Positions 52,732-62,171 of a stretch of 64,000 nt of DNA are shown here, piece after piece. A program made the translations under genes and the position numbers. The DNA comes from Gammaproteobacteria bacterium (lineage in GTDB: Bacteria; Pseudomonadota; Gammaproteobacteria; Burkholderiales; Gallionellaceae). Each line of letters opens with the position of its first letter. Position 1 is the stretch's first letter. A model generated the notes under the pieces. That model saw only the letters and a list, made by a program, of their open reading frames with translations. It had not been told where the DNA came from and ran no database searches. The stretch covers positions 62,001 through 126,000 of the forward strand of contig JAHJNJ010000004.1 of the NCBI GenBank assembly GCA_018820925.1. The letters run 5' to 3'.

Positions 52732-53742
52732 ATGGCAAGAATGGATAGCACCTGGATCGTTATCGTTAACTACCGTACCGCCGATCTGGTCGTTGATTGC
52801 CTGAGCTCGCTTGCCCCGCAAATTCAAGAATTTAACAAGATCAGGGTTGTTGTGGTCGATAACAACTCGGGTGACGGTTCTGCGGCGAAACTGTCGGCCG
52901 CAATCGAGCGCGAGACTTGGGCTGCTTGGGCAGAAGTGATGCCGCTTGATCGCAATGGAGGTTTTGCTTTCGGCAACAACGCGGGCATACGCAAGGCGTT
53001 GTCTTCGCCCGAGCCCGTTGACTACATCATGCTGCTCAATCCGGATACCGTGGCCTTGCCTGGAGCGATCAAGGCGCTGGTGGGCTTTATGGACGCTCAT
53101 CCGGAGGTCGGAATTGCGGGCAGCGAGCTAGAGAATGCCGACGGGAGCCTGGAGTATTCCGCCCATGCATTTCCCTCTCCGCTGGGCGAACTGGATGGGG
53201 CGGCACGCTTGGGCGTGCTTAGCCGCTGGTTGCGCCAAAATGCGGCCAACACCCCGACACGAAATTCGGCGCATCGGTGCGGTTGGGTGTCCGGGGCGAG
53301 CATGATTTTTCGCCGGCAGGTGATTGAGAATATCGGTCTGATGGATGAGGGATTTTTTCTGTATTTCGAGGAAGTGGATATTTGCCGCCGCGCGCATGCG
53401 GCAGGGTGGCAATGCTGGTATGTGCCCGCGTCGCGCATAATCCATCTGGAAGGAGCGGCTACCGGTATACGCGCCGCAGCAAAGCGCAGGGCGGGGTATT
53501 GGTATGATTCGCGCAGGCGTTACTTTGTCAAATCCTATGGTGTTTCCGGTCTCGTAGTTGCCGACTTGCTGTGGGCGGTGGGGCGCTTCTCATACCTGGT
53601 GCGCAAGGTCTTGCGTCTCGGTGCGGCAAGTCGGGGAGATTGCGACCCCAAGTGGTACACGTTCGATTTGTTATGGGGAGACTTGAAGGCGATTCTGACG
53701 GGCCGGGTGTGGAAGATTCCCCGCGCAGGTGGGCAGTCATGA
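52732..53742 (+). CDS. GT2-family glycosyltransferase, rhamnosyltransferase-like
   Basis: I use the ATG at 52732; 52741 is possible. The 336-residue protein has WIVIVNYRTADLVVDCLSSL, VVVVDNNSGDGS, the NGGFAFGNNAGIRKAL segment typical of rhamnosyl-type GT2 enzymes, IMLLNPDT and a base-carrying DEGFFLYFEEVDICRRA region. The stop overlaps the next GT2 gene. It probably adds a sugar to the lipid-linked repeat unit. Confidence 0.9.
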   Translation: MARMDSTWIVIVNYRTADLVVDCLSSLAPQIQEFNKIRVVVVDNNSGDGSAAKLSAAIERETWAAWAEVMPLDRNGGFAFGNNAGIRKALSSPEPVDYIMLLNPDTVALPGAIKALVGFMDAHPEVGIAGSELENADGSLEYSAHAFPSPLGELDGAARLGVLSRWLRQNAANTPTRNSAHRCGWVSGASMIFRRQVIENIGLMDEGFFLYFEEVDICRRAHAAGWQCWYVPASRIIHLEGAATGIRAAAKRRAGYWYDSRRRYFVKSYGVSGLVVADLLWAVGRFSYLVRKVLRLGAASRGDCDPKWYTFDLLWGDLKAILTGRVWKIPRAGGQS

Positions 53743-54710
53743 GCATCGGCGTGGTGGTAATCGGTCGTAACGAGGGTGAACGGCTGCGAAAATGTCTTGA
53801 GTCGGTGACGAAGGTCACCAAGCGCGTGGTTTATGTCGATTCGGGTTCCACCGACGGTTCGGTTTCCATGGTGCAGGGGATGGGGCTGGATGTGGTCGAG
53901 TTGGATATGAGCATCCCTTTTACTGCGGCGCGGGCGCGGAATGAAGGAAGCAAGTTGTTGCTCAAGCATGACCCGGGCTTGGACTATATCCAGTTTGTGG
54001 ATGGCGATTGCGAATTGGTGGGCGGGTGGCTGGAAACTGCGGCAGCATTCATGGATGCGAATACCAAGGCAGCAATGGTGTGCGGTCGCCTGAGGGAACG
54101 ATATCCGGAACGCTCGGTTTACAACATGCTTTGCGATTCCGAATGGGACACTGCGCTAGGAATGACCAAGGCATGCGGCGGAATTGCCATGGCGCGCAAA
54201 GACGCGTTTGAGGCCGGAGGAGGATTTCGCGCGGATCTGATTGCCGGGGAGGAATCGGAGTTGTGCCTCCGTTTGAGGGCAAAAGGCTGGCAGATTTGGC
54301 GGCTGGATGCCGAAATGGCCTTGCACGATGCGGCAATGACACGTTTCGGGCAGTGGTGGAAGCGCAGCAGGCGCGGCGGGTACGCCTATGCCGAGGGCGT
54401 GCACTTGCACGGTGCTTCGCCGGAGCGGCATCGGGTGACAGAATCGCGGCGAATCTGGTTATGGGGTTTGGGGATTCCCGCTGTCGCGATCGGCCTGACT
54501 ATTTATCTGTGGCCCTGGGGATTGGCGGCGCTGTTAATCTATCCGGCCCAGGTAACCCGTCTGGCGTTGCGCGGCACACGAACCTCACGAGAAAACTGGA
54601 TACGGGCTTTTTTCCTGGTGTTGAGCAAGTTTCCGGAGGCAATGGGGCAGTTGAATTATTTGTATAACAGGTTGGCCGGGGAAACGGCGCGCCTGATTGA
54701 ATACAAGTGA
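53739..54710 (+). CDS. GT2-family glycosyltransferase with C-terminal membrane helices
   Basis: The ATG at 53739 overlaps the preceding stop (ATGA). The 323-residue product has VVVIGRNEGERLRKCLESV, VVYVDSGSTDGSV, the DxD-like QFVDGDCELVGGWLE and EESELCLRLRAKGW, then two C-terminal hydrophobic helices (about 235-275). It resembles membrane-attached GT2 enzymes that use polyprenyl acceptors. Specificity unknown. Confidence 0.88.
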   Translation: MSIGVVVIGRNEGERLRKCLESVTKVTKRVVYVDSGSTDGSVSMVQGMGLDVVELDMSIPFTAARARNEGSKLLLKHDPGLDYIQFVDGDCELVGGWLETAAAFMDANTKAAMVCGRLRERYPERSVYNMLCDSEWDTALGMTKACGGIAMARKDAFEAGGGFRADLIAGEESELCLRLRAKGWQIWRLDAEMALHDAAMTRFGQWWKRSRRGGYAYAEGVHLHGASPERHRVTESRRIWLWGLGIPAVAIGLTIYLWPWGLAALLIYPAQVTRLALRGTRTSRENWIRAFFLVLSKFPEAMGQLNYLYNRLAGETARLIEYK

Positions 54711-54783
54711 ACGAGCAAGTTGCAGAGGGGGCGCTGGCAGAGAGTCGGACTCGCGAATGCAACAATAGGTGAGGTAGTTGTAG

Positions 54784-54833
54784 GTGCGAATTTATTCGCA
54801 CGCTCAACAAGTGATGTGCGAAAAATTTCGCAC
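54784..54833. repeat. Twin GTGCGAA palindromes
   Basis: GTGCGAATTTATTCGCAC (54784-54801) and GTGCGAAAAATTTCGCAC (54816-54833) are perfect palindromes with 8-base arms and 2-base spacers, 32 bases apart centre to centre. They lie between a GT2 gene and the DUF535 gene. They may be a REP-type element pair, a transcriptional hairpin or an operator for the DUF535 gene. Confidence 0.75.
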
Positions 54834-54943
54834 CAACACTATATGATGCAACGCATTTGGTATTCGGATATTTCATCTCCAACCAAGCTTTTGGGGATGA
54901 TAGTTCTATCAACATCCCATTATTGGGACGCAAGGGCAATGGT

Positions 54944-55888
54944 ATGAGTATCGGTTTAATCGAAACATTGGTTCGGGTATATCAATTGGGCAAATTAATG
55001 CATCCCGACCTGAATTTAAATAGTGCAAAGCACAGGGTTATCCTCCTCACACGTGCCGTAATTTTCTATCCGGTCATACGGGATTGGTATGCGATTTCGG
55101 ACAATCCCCTGTTGACCCGGGCTCTGCAGCGTTTTCCCATGATGAGTGGGGCGATGTACTGGCCCTATATCAACCACGTATGGCCTATGCAGCGGCGTTT
55201 GGCGGTAATCGAGCAGCATTACCGCATGCTCGGCGGCCCGGCGGCAATCATCGCCCATGCGACTTTTGAGGAAATTGAAGTGGCCAGGCTGGAGGCGGAA
55301 TACCCGGGATTGCGAGTCGTGCTGGATAAGGCAATGTGGTTTCTGCGGGAAGGCGAAATCGTGCTCAATCTGTTTGTGAACGACCAGCGTTTTTATTCGC
55401 TTGCGTTCACGCTGGGCAATGACGATACAGGGCAGCCCATCGTTCTGGTCGGGGCGTTGCAAGGGTCCAATTCCGACGCTGCGCAAGACGTATATCGCAA
55501 TATTACGCACACACTCCACGGCATGAGGCCGCGCGACTTGCTTATGGTGGCATTCAAGTTACTGTGCACGGAGCTTGGTATTGACAGGGTATGGGCGGTT
55601 TCCAGCGACAATCGCCAGCACAACAGCCCGTATTTCGGCAATTCGCACAAGGAGAAGGTGCTGGTTGCATACAACGAAGTGTGGCAGGAACATGGCGGCA
55701 CAGAGCTTGACAGCGGATTTTTCGAAATACCGACTGCGGTCAAATACAAGGATATGGCTGAAATTCCGTCGCGCAAGCGCGCCGCATACCGCCGTCGCTA
55801 CGAGATGCTGGACAGGCTTGCGCTGGATATCAAAAACAGTTGTGAACAGCATGCGGCACAGACTACGGGGAATGCTGCAGCATCTTGA
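54944..55888 (+). CDS. DUF535 (VirK/YbjX-like) protein
   Basis: I chose the ATG at 54944 over a TTG at 54857. The 314-residue product matches DUF535: YWPYINHVWPMQRRLAVIEQHYRML, LVGALQGSNSDAAQDVYRNITHTLHGMRPRDLLM, and ISSDNRQHN-like AVSSDNRQHNSPYFG. VirK of Shigella and YbjX relatives affect surface protein or envelope traits, but the reaction is unknown. No membrane segment. It is near EPS genes, with palindromes upstream. Confidence 0.85.
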   Translation: MSIGLIETLVRVYQLGKLMHPDLNLNSAKHRVILLTRAVIFYPVIRDWYAISDNPLLTRALQRFPMMSGAMYWPYINHVWPMQRRLAVIEQHYRMLGGPAAIIAHATFEEIEVARLEAEYPGLRVVLDKAMWFLREGEIVLNLFVNDQRFYSLAFTLGNDDTGQPIVLVGALQGSNSDAAQDVYRNITHTLHGMRPRDLLMVAFKLLCTELGIDRVWAVSSDNRQHNSPYFGNSHKEKVLVAYNEVWQEHGGTELDSGFFEIPTAVKYKDMAEIPSRKRAAYRRRYEMLDRLALDIKNSCEQHAAQTTGNAAAS

Positions 55889-55928
55889 AGTATGTTTACT
55901 CCTGGTCGACCAATAGGCCGTCATGCCG

Positions 55929-55975
55929 GCCCTTCGGCAGGCTCAGGACAGGCTGACCTTCGGTCATGCCGGTAT
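55929..55975. repeat. Diverged copy of the REP-like repeat
   Basis: CCTTCGGCAGGCTCAGGACA at 55931-55950 matches the core of the repeats in mutS and hscA with one change, and ATGCCGG motifs flank it on both sides. It lies in the gap after the DUF535 gene. The remainder of 55889-56247 shows no gene that I can support. Confidence 0.7.
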
Positions 55976-56247
55976 CCAGACCTAAAGAAAACTCTGCGAA
56001 GCAGACTAGCCATGATGATGGCTGTCCCATTCTTAATTGGTGCCCAAGTAAAATGCTTGGATGTTGCGTCAGCATGCCCCGAAACATTGCGAGCCCATAT
56101 TGGTGGGTAGAACCCCTTCCATGCGCCGTTTTTAGTATCATGCAGGCTGAATCTTCAGAAGTTGGCAATCCTGCTCGACTATTTGAAGGCTGATTTGAGC
56201 GCTTTGAGCTCACATGGCGATATTTCTATACTGGATACCAATTTAGT

Positions 56248-57072
56248 ATGTACCAAGCTTTTTACGGTTTGAAGGAAAATCCCTTTTCGATTCAGCCCGA
56301 CCCGGATTTCCTGTTTTTTGGCCGCCGCCATTCCTACGCTTACGCGACGATGGAGTTCGGGATAAAGAACAGGGCCGGATTCATGGTGGTCAGCGGCGAA
56401 ATCGGATGCGGCAAAACCACGCTGATCCGGCATTTGCTGAACAACCTGTCGCCCGACCTTACCGTGGGCCTGGTGTACAACACGCACCGCGAGATATCCA
56501 ATTTGCTGGAATGGATCATGCTCTCACTGGGGCTCGAGTACGATGGCAAGTCCAACGTGGCCTTGTTCGATGCCTTCCAACGCTTCCTGATTGAACAATA
56601 TGGTCTGGGGAAATGCGTGCTTCTGATCATTGATGAAGCGCAGAATCTCAGCCCCGACGCGCTTGAGTCGTTGCGCATGCTCTCCAATATTAATGCTGAC
56701 AAGAACCAGTTGCTTCAGATTATGCTGGTGGGACAGCCGCAACTGAAGGAATTGCTGATGCGGCCTGACCTGCAGCAGTTTGCGCAACGGGTTGAGGTTG
56801 ATTTTCATATCAAGCCTTTCGCGGTACCCGACGTGCAGGGATACATCGAGCACCGCTTGGCAATAGCCGGCCGGGATACTCCCCTCTTTACTCCCGAAGC
56901 GTGCAGAAAAATTGCAGAGGCAACTCAGGGTGTTCCCAGACGCATCAATATTCTCTGCAATACCGCACTGGTTTACGGATTCTCTGCCGAAGCCGAACTT
57001 ATTGATGTGGATTTGATTGAAGAAGTGCTGAGCGATAAAGCCGAGTTTGGGGCATTGCCGAATGCCGAATGA
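56248..57072 (+). CDS. PEP-CTERM-locus AAA ATPase (ExeA/GspA-like)
   Basis: The 274-residue protein starts MYQAFYGLKENPFSIQPDPDFLFFG, the hallmark of the ExeA-like ATPases of PEP-CTERM loci. Walker A is GEIGCGKTT (50-58), Walker B LLIIDEAQNL (about 125-134), with sensor residues in LVGQPQLKELL and GVPRRINILCN. It probably assists an export or assembly step linked to polysaccharide and sorted proteins. The usual partner genes of exosortase A loci are not present next to it. Confidence 0.9.
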   Translation: MYQAFYGLKENPFSIQPDPDFLFFGRRHSYAYATMEFGIKNRAGFMVVSGEIGCGKTTLIRHLLNNLSPDLTVGLVYNTHREISNLLEWIMLSLGLEYDGKSNVALFDAFQRFLIEQYGLGKCVLLIIDEAQNLSPDALESLRMLSNINADKNQLLQIMLVGQPQLKELLMRPDLQQFAQRVEVDFHIKPFAVPDVQGYIEHRLAIAGRDTPLFTPEACRKIAEATQGVPRRINILCNTALVYGFSAEAELIDVDLIEEVLSDKAEFGALPNAE

Positions 57073-57296
57073 GTGTGTGGAAAGCAATTGAGTCCTTTGC
57101 ATATTCTGCCTGCGACGCCAGGCGTATCTCAAGAAGAGAAGCGGTGAGGCACGCATGTTGCAGGGGGCGTAGAACTGTTGCCGATTGATATCGAGGCGGC
57201 CAAACTTGCCAAGCTGTTCCGGGAGCCCCGGCATGAACATGCTGTTGCTGGTTAGAGTCTTTTAATTTCTTGATACTTGAATAACAGGAAACCGTC

Positions 57297-58214
57297 ATGA
57301 ATACCGCTGAAAAGAGCTACGTGCTGATTTCCCCCTGCCGCAACGAGGCAACGTACATGCGGCAAACTCTGGATACGGTCATCGCCCAGTCTATTCGTCC
57401 CGCCCGGTGGGTAATCGTCGATGATGGATCAACTGACGCAACACCGGAGATTCTGGGGGAGTATGCGAACAAGCATGACTGGATCAAGATAGTTACCCGT
57501 CCTGACCGGGGGCGACGTGCCGTGGGCTCTGGAGTCATTGAAGCGTTCTATGCTGGTTATGCAACGATCAATCCGGACGATTACGAATTCCTGTGCAAAC
57601 TTGATCTCGACTTGCGCTTGCCACTGCGCTATTTCGAAATGCTCATTAACAGAATGGAAGCCAATCCGCTTATTGCCACGTGCAGCGGCAAGGCCTACAT
57701 CGAAAAAAATGGCTGTCTGATCAACGAACGTCACGGGGACGAAACTTCCATTGGGGCTTCCAAGTTTTACCGGATGTCATGCTTCAAGGAAATGGGAGGC
57801 TTTGTACGCGAAGTTATGTGGGACGGGATTGATTGCCATCGCTGCCGGATGAATGGATGGATTGCATGCAGTTGGGATGACGATCCGGAATTGCGTTTTG
57901 TGCACCTCCGCCCCATGGGATCCAGCCAGCAAAGTATCTATACAGGAAGAATGCGGCATGGCTACGGCCAGTATTTCATGGGCACGGGCTTGCTTTACAT
58001 GCTGGCCAGCGCCGTCTATCGCATACCGGAAAAACCGTATGTGCTGGGCGGACTGGCCATCCTGTGGGGATGGCTGCGCAGTGCAATACAAAGAAAACCC
58101 CGGTATAACGATCTGGAGTTCAGAAAATTCCTGCGGAATTACCAGTTGAGATCGTTGCTGGTGGGAAAAAAGCGCGCAGTTGAGGAAATACACCGCCGCC
58201 ATAACATTCGTTAG
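57297..58214 (+). CDS. GT2-family glycosyltransferase
   Basis: The 305-residue protein starts after AACAGGAAACC. It has VLISPCRNEATYMRQTLDTVIAQ, WVIVDDGSTDATPEIL, FLCKLDLDLRLP and a C-terminal hydrophobic part near 245-262. This is a standard GT-A GT2 enzyme. In the preceding 224 bases I see no gene, though a short stretch near 57177-57255 reads as coding-like and could be a remnant. Confidence 0.88.
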   Translation: MNTAEKSYVLISPCRNEATYMRQTLDTVIAQSIRPARWVIVDDGSTDATPEILGEYANKHDWIKIVTRPDRGRRAVGSGVIEAFYAGYATINPDDYEFLCKLDLDLRLPLRYFEMLINRMEANPLIATCSGKAYIEKNGCLINERHGDETSIGASKFYRMSCFKEMGGFVREVMWDGIDCHRCRMNGWIACSWDDDPELRFVHLRPMGSSQQSIYTGRMRHGYGQYFMGTGLLYMLASAVYRIPEKPYVLGGLAILWGWLRSAIQRKPRYNDLEFRKFLRNYQLRSLLVGKKRAVEEIHRRHNIR

Positions 58215-58465
58215 CGAGCAGTGTCGCGGCAACGGATTGGGTTTTCTGCTCGGGAATCGCCGCTTGCCGCATTTGTTTCAGGATTACCTTCATGCCGGTA
58301 TGTACCATAGTACAGTGGTGTTGGTTGCCGAAATGAATATAATCAAACACATTGCAGAAATATTCGTGTGTTGTACTGTTGCTCAATTGGTGCCATACCC
58401 GAAAAAATAATCCGGCTTGATCTTGCAGGTCGCAATGACAATTTAATATATCAGGAGTGCGGTAA

Positions 58466-59743
58466 ATGACTATTGCTGTAATTGGCTTGGGATACGTGGG
58501 GTTGCCTTTGGTGATCGAGTTTGGCAAAAAGGTTCGTACCATCGGTTTCGACATTGCCCAGCCCAAGGTAGAGTCGTGCCAACGCGGCGTAGATCCCTCG
58601 CGCGAATTGCCGGACGAAGAAATGCGTGCCGCAGTGCATGCGGAATACTCGGCAGACCCCAAGGTGCTGGCCGAAGCCGATTTCATTATTGTGGCCGTTC
58701 CCACTCCGGTGGATGATGCTCACCGGCCGGATTTCGGGCCGCTTATCGGTGCCAGCGCCAGCGCCGGTCGCAACATGAAAAAGGGCGCCATCGTCATCTA
58801 TGAATCCACGGTATATCCGGGGGCAACAGAAGAGGTGTGCGTGCCCGTACTGGAGCGCGAGTCAGGGCTGAAATGGAAGAAGGATTTCTTTGTCGGCTAT
58901 TCGCCGGAACGCATCAACCCGGGCGACCGCGAGCACACGCTGACCCGCGTGGTGAAAGTGGTGGCGGGCGATACACCGGAAACGCTGGAGAAAGTTGCGG
59001 TGCTTTACGAGCGTATTGTGACACCGGGCGTGCACCGCACCACCAGCATCAAGGCGGCTGAGGCATGCAAAGTGATCGAGAATACCCAGCGCGACCTGAA
59101 TATCGCGCTGATGAACGAACTGGCCATTATCTTCGACAAGATCGGCATCGACACGCTGGAGGTGCTTGAGGCGGCCGGCACGAAATGGAATTTCCTCAAT
59201 TTCCGTCCCGGCCTGGTGGGAGGCCACTGCATCGGTGTCGACCCCTACTACCTGACGCATAAAGCAGAGACTCTGGGCTATCACCCGCAAGTGATCCTGG
59301 CGGGGCGTCGCATCAATGACGGCATTGGAAAGTTCATAGCAGACCAAACCGTGAAGCACATCATTCAAGGTGGGGGGCAGGTCAAACGCGCGCGCGTGAA
59401 CGTGCTCGGCCTGACCTTCAAGGAAAACTGCGCGGATATCCGCAACACCAAGGTAGTGGATATCATTCATGAGCTGGAAAGTTTCGGCGTCGAGGTCTAT
59501 CTGCACGATCCGGTTGCCGATGCAGAAGAAGCCCTGCATGAGTACGGCGTTAAGATGCTGCCATGGGAAGAACTGCCGCAGGCGGATGCCATTGTTATGG
59601 CAGTCGCGCATAACGAGTTCGTCGATATGCCTTTGCATCAACTGCTGGGAAAAGTGGCGCATGCCGGATGCTTCATCGACGTGAAATCAAGGTTTGATAG
59701 AGACGTGCTGGAGGCAGAGGGCTTGAGGGTTTGGCGTTTGTAA
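58466..59743 (+). CDS. UDP-N-acetylhexosamine 6-dehydrogenase (TviB/WbpA type)
   Basis: The 425-residue protein has the NAD motif IAVIGLGYVGLPLVIEFG, YESTVYPGATEEVCVPVLE, SPERINPGDREHTL, the catalytic cysteine in RPGLVGGHCIGVDPYYL and LGLTFKENCADIRNTK. It oxidises UDP-GlcNAc or UDP-GalNAc at C6 to the uronic acid. It would supply an acidic amino sugar for the polysaccharide. The next gene starts 77 bases after its stop. Confidence 0.9.
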   Translation: MTIAVIGLGYVGLPLVIEFGKKVRTIGFDIAQPKVESCQRGVDPSRELPDEEMRAAVHAEYSADPKVLAEADFIIVAVPTPVDDAHRPDFGPLIGASASAGRNMKKGAIVIYESTVYPGATEEVCVPVLERESGLKWKKDFFVGYSPERINPGDREHTLTRVVKVVAGDTPETLEKVAVLYERIVTPGVHRTTSIKAAEACKVIENTQRDLNIALMNELAIIFDKIGIDTLEVLEAAGTKWNFLNFRPGLVGGHCIGVDPYYLTHKAETLGYHPQVILAGRRINDGIGKFIADQTVKHIIQGGGQVKRARVNVLGLTFKENCADIRNTKVVDIIHELESFGVEVYLHDPVADAEEALHEYGVKMLPWEELPQADAIVMAVAHNEFVDMPLHQLLGKVAHAGCFIDVKSRFDRDVLEAEGLRVWRL

Positions 59744-59820
59744 GCGCTGAAAGCAACAATGCCATTTTTGCAGCGGCATTTCTTGAAGTAAAACGGCAAC
59801 CCGGGAATGTTAAGGGCGCA

Positions 59821-60927
59821 ATGACCATTCATTCTGATTTCAACAGGGAGGCGCACTGTCTACTCGGCTTGCCGTTCGATGCAGTGGACATGCAATCTGT
59901 ATTGCATCGCATCAGGAAAGCGTCTTCCGAGAAGTCTCCCTGCTTTCTTTCCACACCGAATCTGAATTTCCTGATTGCGGCTCAGTCCGATGCCGCATTT
60001 CGCGACTCTGTAGTCAACAGCGATCTCAGTATTGCCGACGGCATGCCCATCGTATGGATGGCGAAACTGTTGGGAATCCCGATTCGAGAGCGCCTGGCAG
60101 GCTCGGATGTATTCGAACTATTGAGAACGGCGTCGCCCCCCCGGCTGTCGGTATATTTCTTTGGCGGCCTGGAAGGGGTGGCTGAGTTAGCCTGCAATCG
60201 ACTCAACGCCGAGTCATCCGGCCTGCGGTGCGCAGGCTTCAAGTATCCGGGATTTGCATCTGTTCCGGAAATGAGCAGCGATGCAAATATTGAGGAGATC
60301 AACTCCAGCGGCGCGGACTTTCTTGTTGTGTCCCTTGGTGCAAAGAAGGGGCAATCATGGATCGAACATAACCGTTCGCGCATTTCAGCACCGGTCATCA
60401 GCCATCTTGGAGCCGTTGTCAACTTCGTCGCCGGCGGGCTCGACCGTGCTCCAGTTTGGATACGGAGGTCAGGTCTCGAGTGGCTGTGGCGCATCAAGGA
60501 GGAGCCGGGTCTCTGGCGCCGTTACACTGTCGATGGATGGATGTTTGCAAAATTGTTGCTTGCGCGCGTCGTTCCCTATGCATGGTACATGTTATGGCAC
60601 AAACCGACAGATCGTGAGCTGGATTCTGCCGCTGTCGAGCGCTTCGATGAGGACTCCAGAATAATCATCCGGCTGCAGGGTGCATGGGTACAAAAAAATC
60701 TGGGTCCGTTGCGGGAATGCTTCGCCGGTTCTGTGCGTGCCGGGAAAGATGTTCTGATTGACCTGGAGCGCGTCACTTATGTTGACAGTGCATTCATGGG
60801 GCTATTGATGTTGCTGTATGGAGACAGGAAACGGCAAGCAAGGCATTTGTCGGTGGTCAAAGCGAAAAAAGATGTTCTTAAATTATTCAGATACGGTTGC
60901 GCAGAGTATTTGCTCGATACGCGATAG
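59821..60927 (+). CDS. WecG/TagA/CpsF-type glycosyltransferase fused to a STAS domain
   Basis: I chose the ATG at 59821 (a TTG at 59731 overlaps tviB). The 368-residue product has the GT26 domain (about 14-235): LLGLPFDAVDMQSVLHRI, FLSTPNLNFLIAAQ, LSIADGMPIVWMAKLLG, VSLGAKKGQSWIEHN, and HLGAVVNFVAGGLDRAPVW. After a linker with a hydrophobic stretch comes a STAS-like domain (about 280-368): IDLERVTYVDSAFMGLLMLL, with the conserved Asp-Ser. The GT26 enzyme transfers a sugar to lipid-linked acceptors; STAS domains usually regulate by partner binding. A fusion of both is unusual. Confidence 0.88.
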   Translation: MTIHSDFNREAHCLLGLPFDAVDMQSVLHRIRKASSEKSPCFLSTPNLNFLIAAQSDAAFRDSVVNSDLSIADGMPIVWMAKLLGIPIRERLAGSDVFELLRTASPPRLSVYFFGGLEGVAELACNRLNAESSGLRCAGFKYPGFASVPEMSSDANIEEINSSGADFLVVSLGAKKGQSWIEHNRSRISAPVISHLGAVVNFVAGGLDRAPVWIRRSGLEWLWRIKEEPGLWRRYTVDGWMFAKLLLARVVPYAWYMLWHKPTDRELDSAAVERFDEDSRIIIRLQGAWVQKNLGPLRECFAGSVRAGKDVLIDLERVTYVDSAFMGLLMLLYGDRKRQARHLSVVKAKKDVLKLFRYGCAEYLLDTR

Positions 60928-61133
60928 AAAACCCTTTCTTGAAATTTGAAAATGGTGAACTCAGAACAAATGAGAGGAGCCTATTTCTGGCACATCCGTG
61001 TTGGCTTGCCTTGTATTCACCGATGTTATATTTTCAAAGTGCCGTCGCTGAAATCGCGAATAAAGTTTCGAAGTTGATCGTCACTTGAATATTGGTGGCT
61101 TTGTGTAGTGAACGTAAAGGGGAAGGGGTTCAG

Positions 61134-62099
61134 ATGTCCGGAAATGGTGATCCTCAACGATTTCTAGTGCTTGGTGGTCGAGGCTTTATTGGTTCTCATC
61201 TTGTTGATGCATTATTGACGCGCGGTCATTATGTGCGTTGCTTTGATCGTCCGCACGTGAGCCCATTAGCGGCCGATCATCTTTCCAACCCGAACTTCCT
61301 GCTTCATGAGGGGGATTTTACAAGCGAGGCTGATATCGAGGCGGCCTTGGAGGGTTGCGATATATGCTTCCACCTGGTTTCTACTACGCTGCCAAACTCT
61401 TCAAATATCGACCCGGTGTTTGATGTGGAGAGCAATTTAAAGGGCTCTGTCCGGCTTTTGACTCATGCTGTAAGGGCCGGGGTAAAAAAGATAATTTTCA
61501 TTTCGTCAGGCGGTACGGTTTATGGAATTCCGCAAGAAATTCCAATCAAGGAAACACATCCGACCAATCCAATCTGTTCTTATGGGATTACAAAACTGGC
61601 TACCGAGAAGTATCTTGGTTTGTTCAGAGAATTACATGGAATCGAGTGTGTGGTATTGCGCCTGGCGAATCCGTTTGGCGAACGACAGCGGATACAGGCC
61701 AGCCAAGGGGCTGTGGCGGTATTCCTTGGCAAGGTCTTGCGCGGGGAAGCAATTGAAATTTGGGGAGATGGCTCGGTCGTGCGCGATTACATTTATGTTG
61801 CGGACGTGGTGGATGCGATGATGCGGTCAATAACATATTCCGGCGAGGAATATGTTTTCAATATTGGTTCGGGTCGTGGAATCAGTCTCAACCAGGTTCT
61901 CGACTCGATTGAAAATACAACTGGATGTGCTGCCCGGAGGCGCTACTTACCAGGGCGTTCGTTCGACGTGCCCGCAAGTGTGCTAAATATCGATCGAGCT
62001 GCAAGGCTATTGAATTGGACTCCGAAAACAGATTTTGATCAGGGGCTTGATAAATTTGCGCTATGGTTGCGAAAACAGCTTGAGCACAGTGGCGTGTAG
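61134..62099 (+). CDS. NAD-dependent epimerase/dehydratase (extended SDR)
   Basis: The start at 61134 has GGAAGGGG upstream. The 321-residue protein has the Rossmann motif VLGGRGFIGSHLVDALL, the catalytic SSGGTVYG and YGITKLATEKYL (YxxxK), and RLANPFGERQ. It is GalE/RfbB-like and acts on a nucleotide sugar, probably supplying an epimer for the polysaccharide. GC is lower than in the flanking core genes, which may show transfer. Confidence 0.88.
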   Translation: MSGNGDPQRFLVLGGRGFIGSHLVDALLTRGHYVRCFDRPHVSPLAADHLSNPNFLLHEGDFTSEADIEAALEGCDICFHLVSTTLPNSSNIDPVFDVESNLKGSVRLLTHAVRAGVKKIIFISSGGTVYGIPQEIPIKETHPTNPICSYGITKLATEKYLGLFRELHGIECVVLRLANPFGERQRIQASQGAVAVFLGKVLRGEAIEIWGDGSVVRDYIYVADVVDAMMRSITYSGEEYVFNIGSGRGISLNQVLDSIENTTGCAARRRYLPGRSFDVPASVLNIDRAARLLNWTPKTDFDQGLDKFALWLRKQLEHSGV

Positions 62100-62171
62100 G
62101 CGGCACGCAAGATTCTTGCCATGAGCCAGAATGAATGGATTGGGCGCTGTGTCGTCAAATCATCCGGGTGA

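Noticed and set aside
57177-57255. Coding-like stretch before a GT2 gene
   Set aside because: Too short to assign, no start, and no family recognised.
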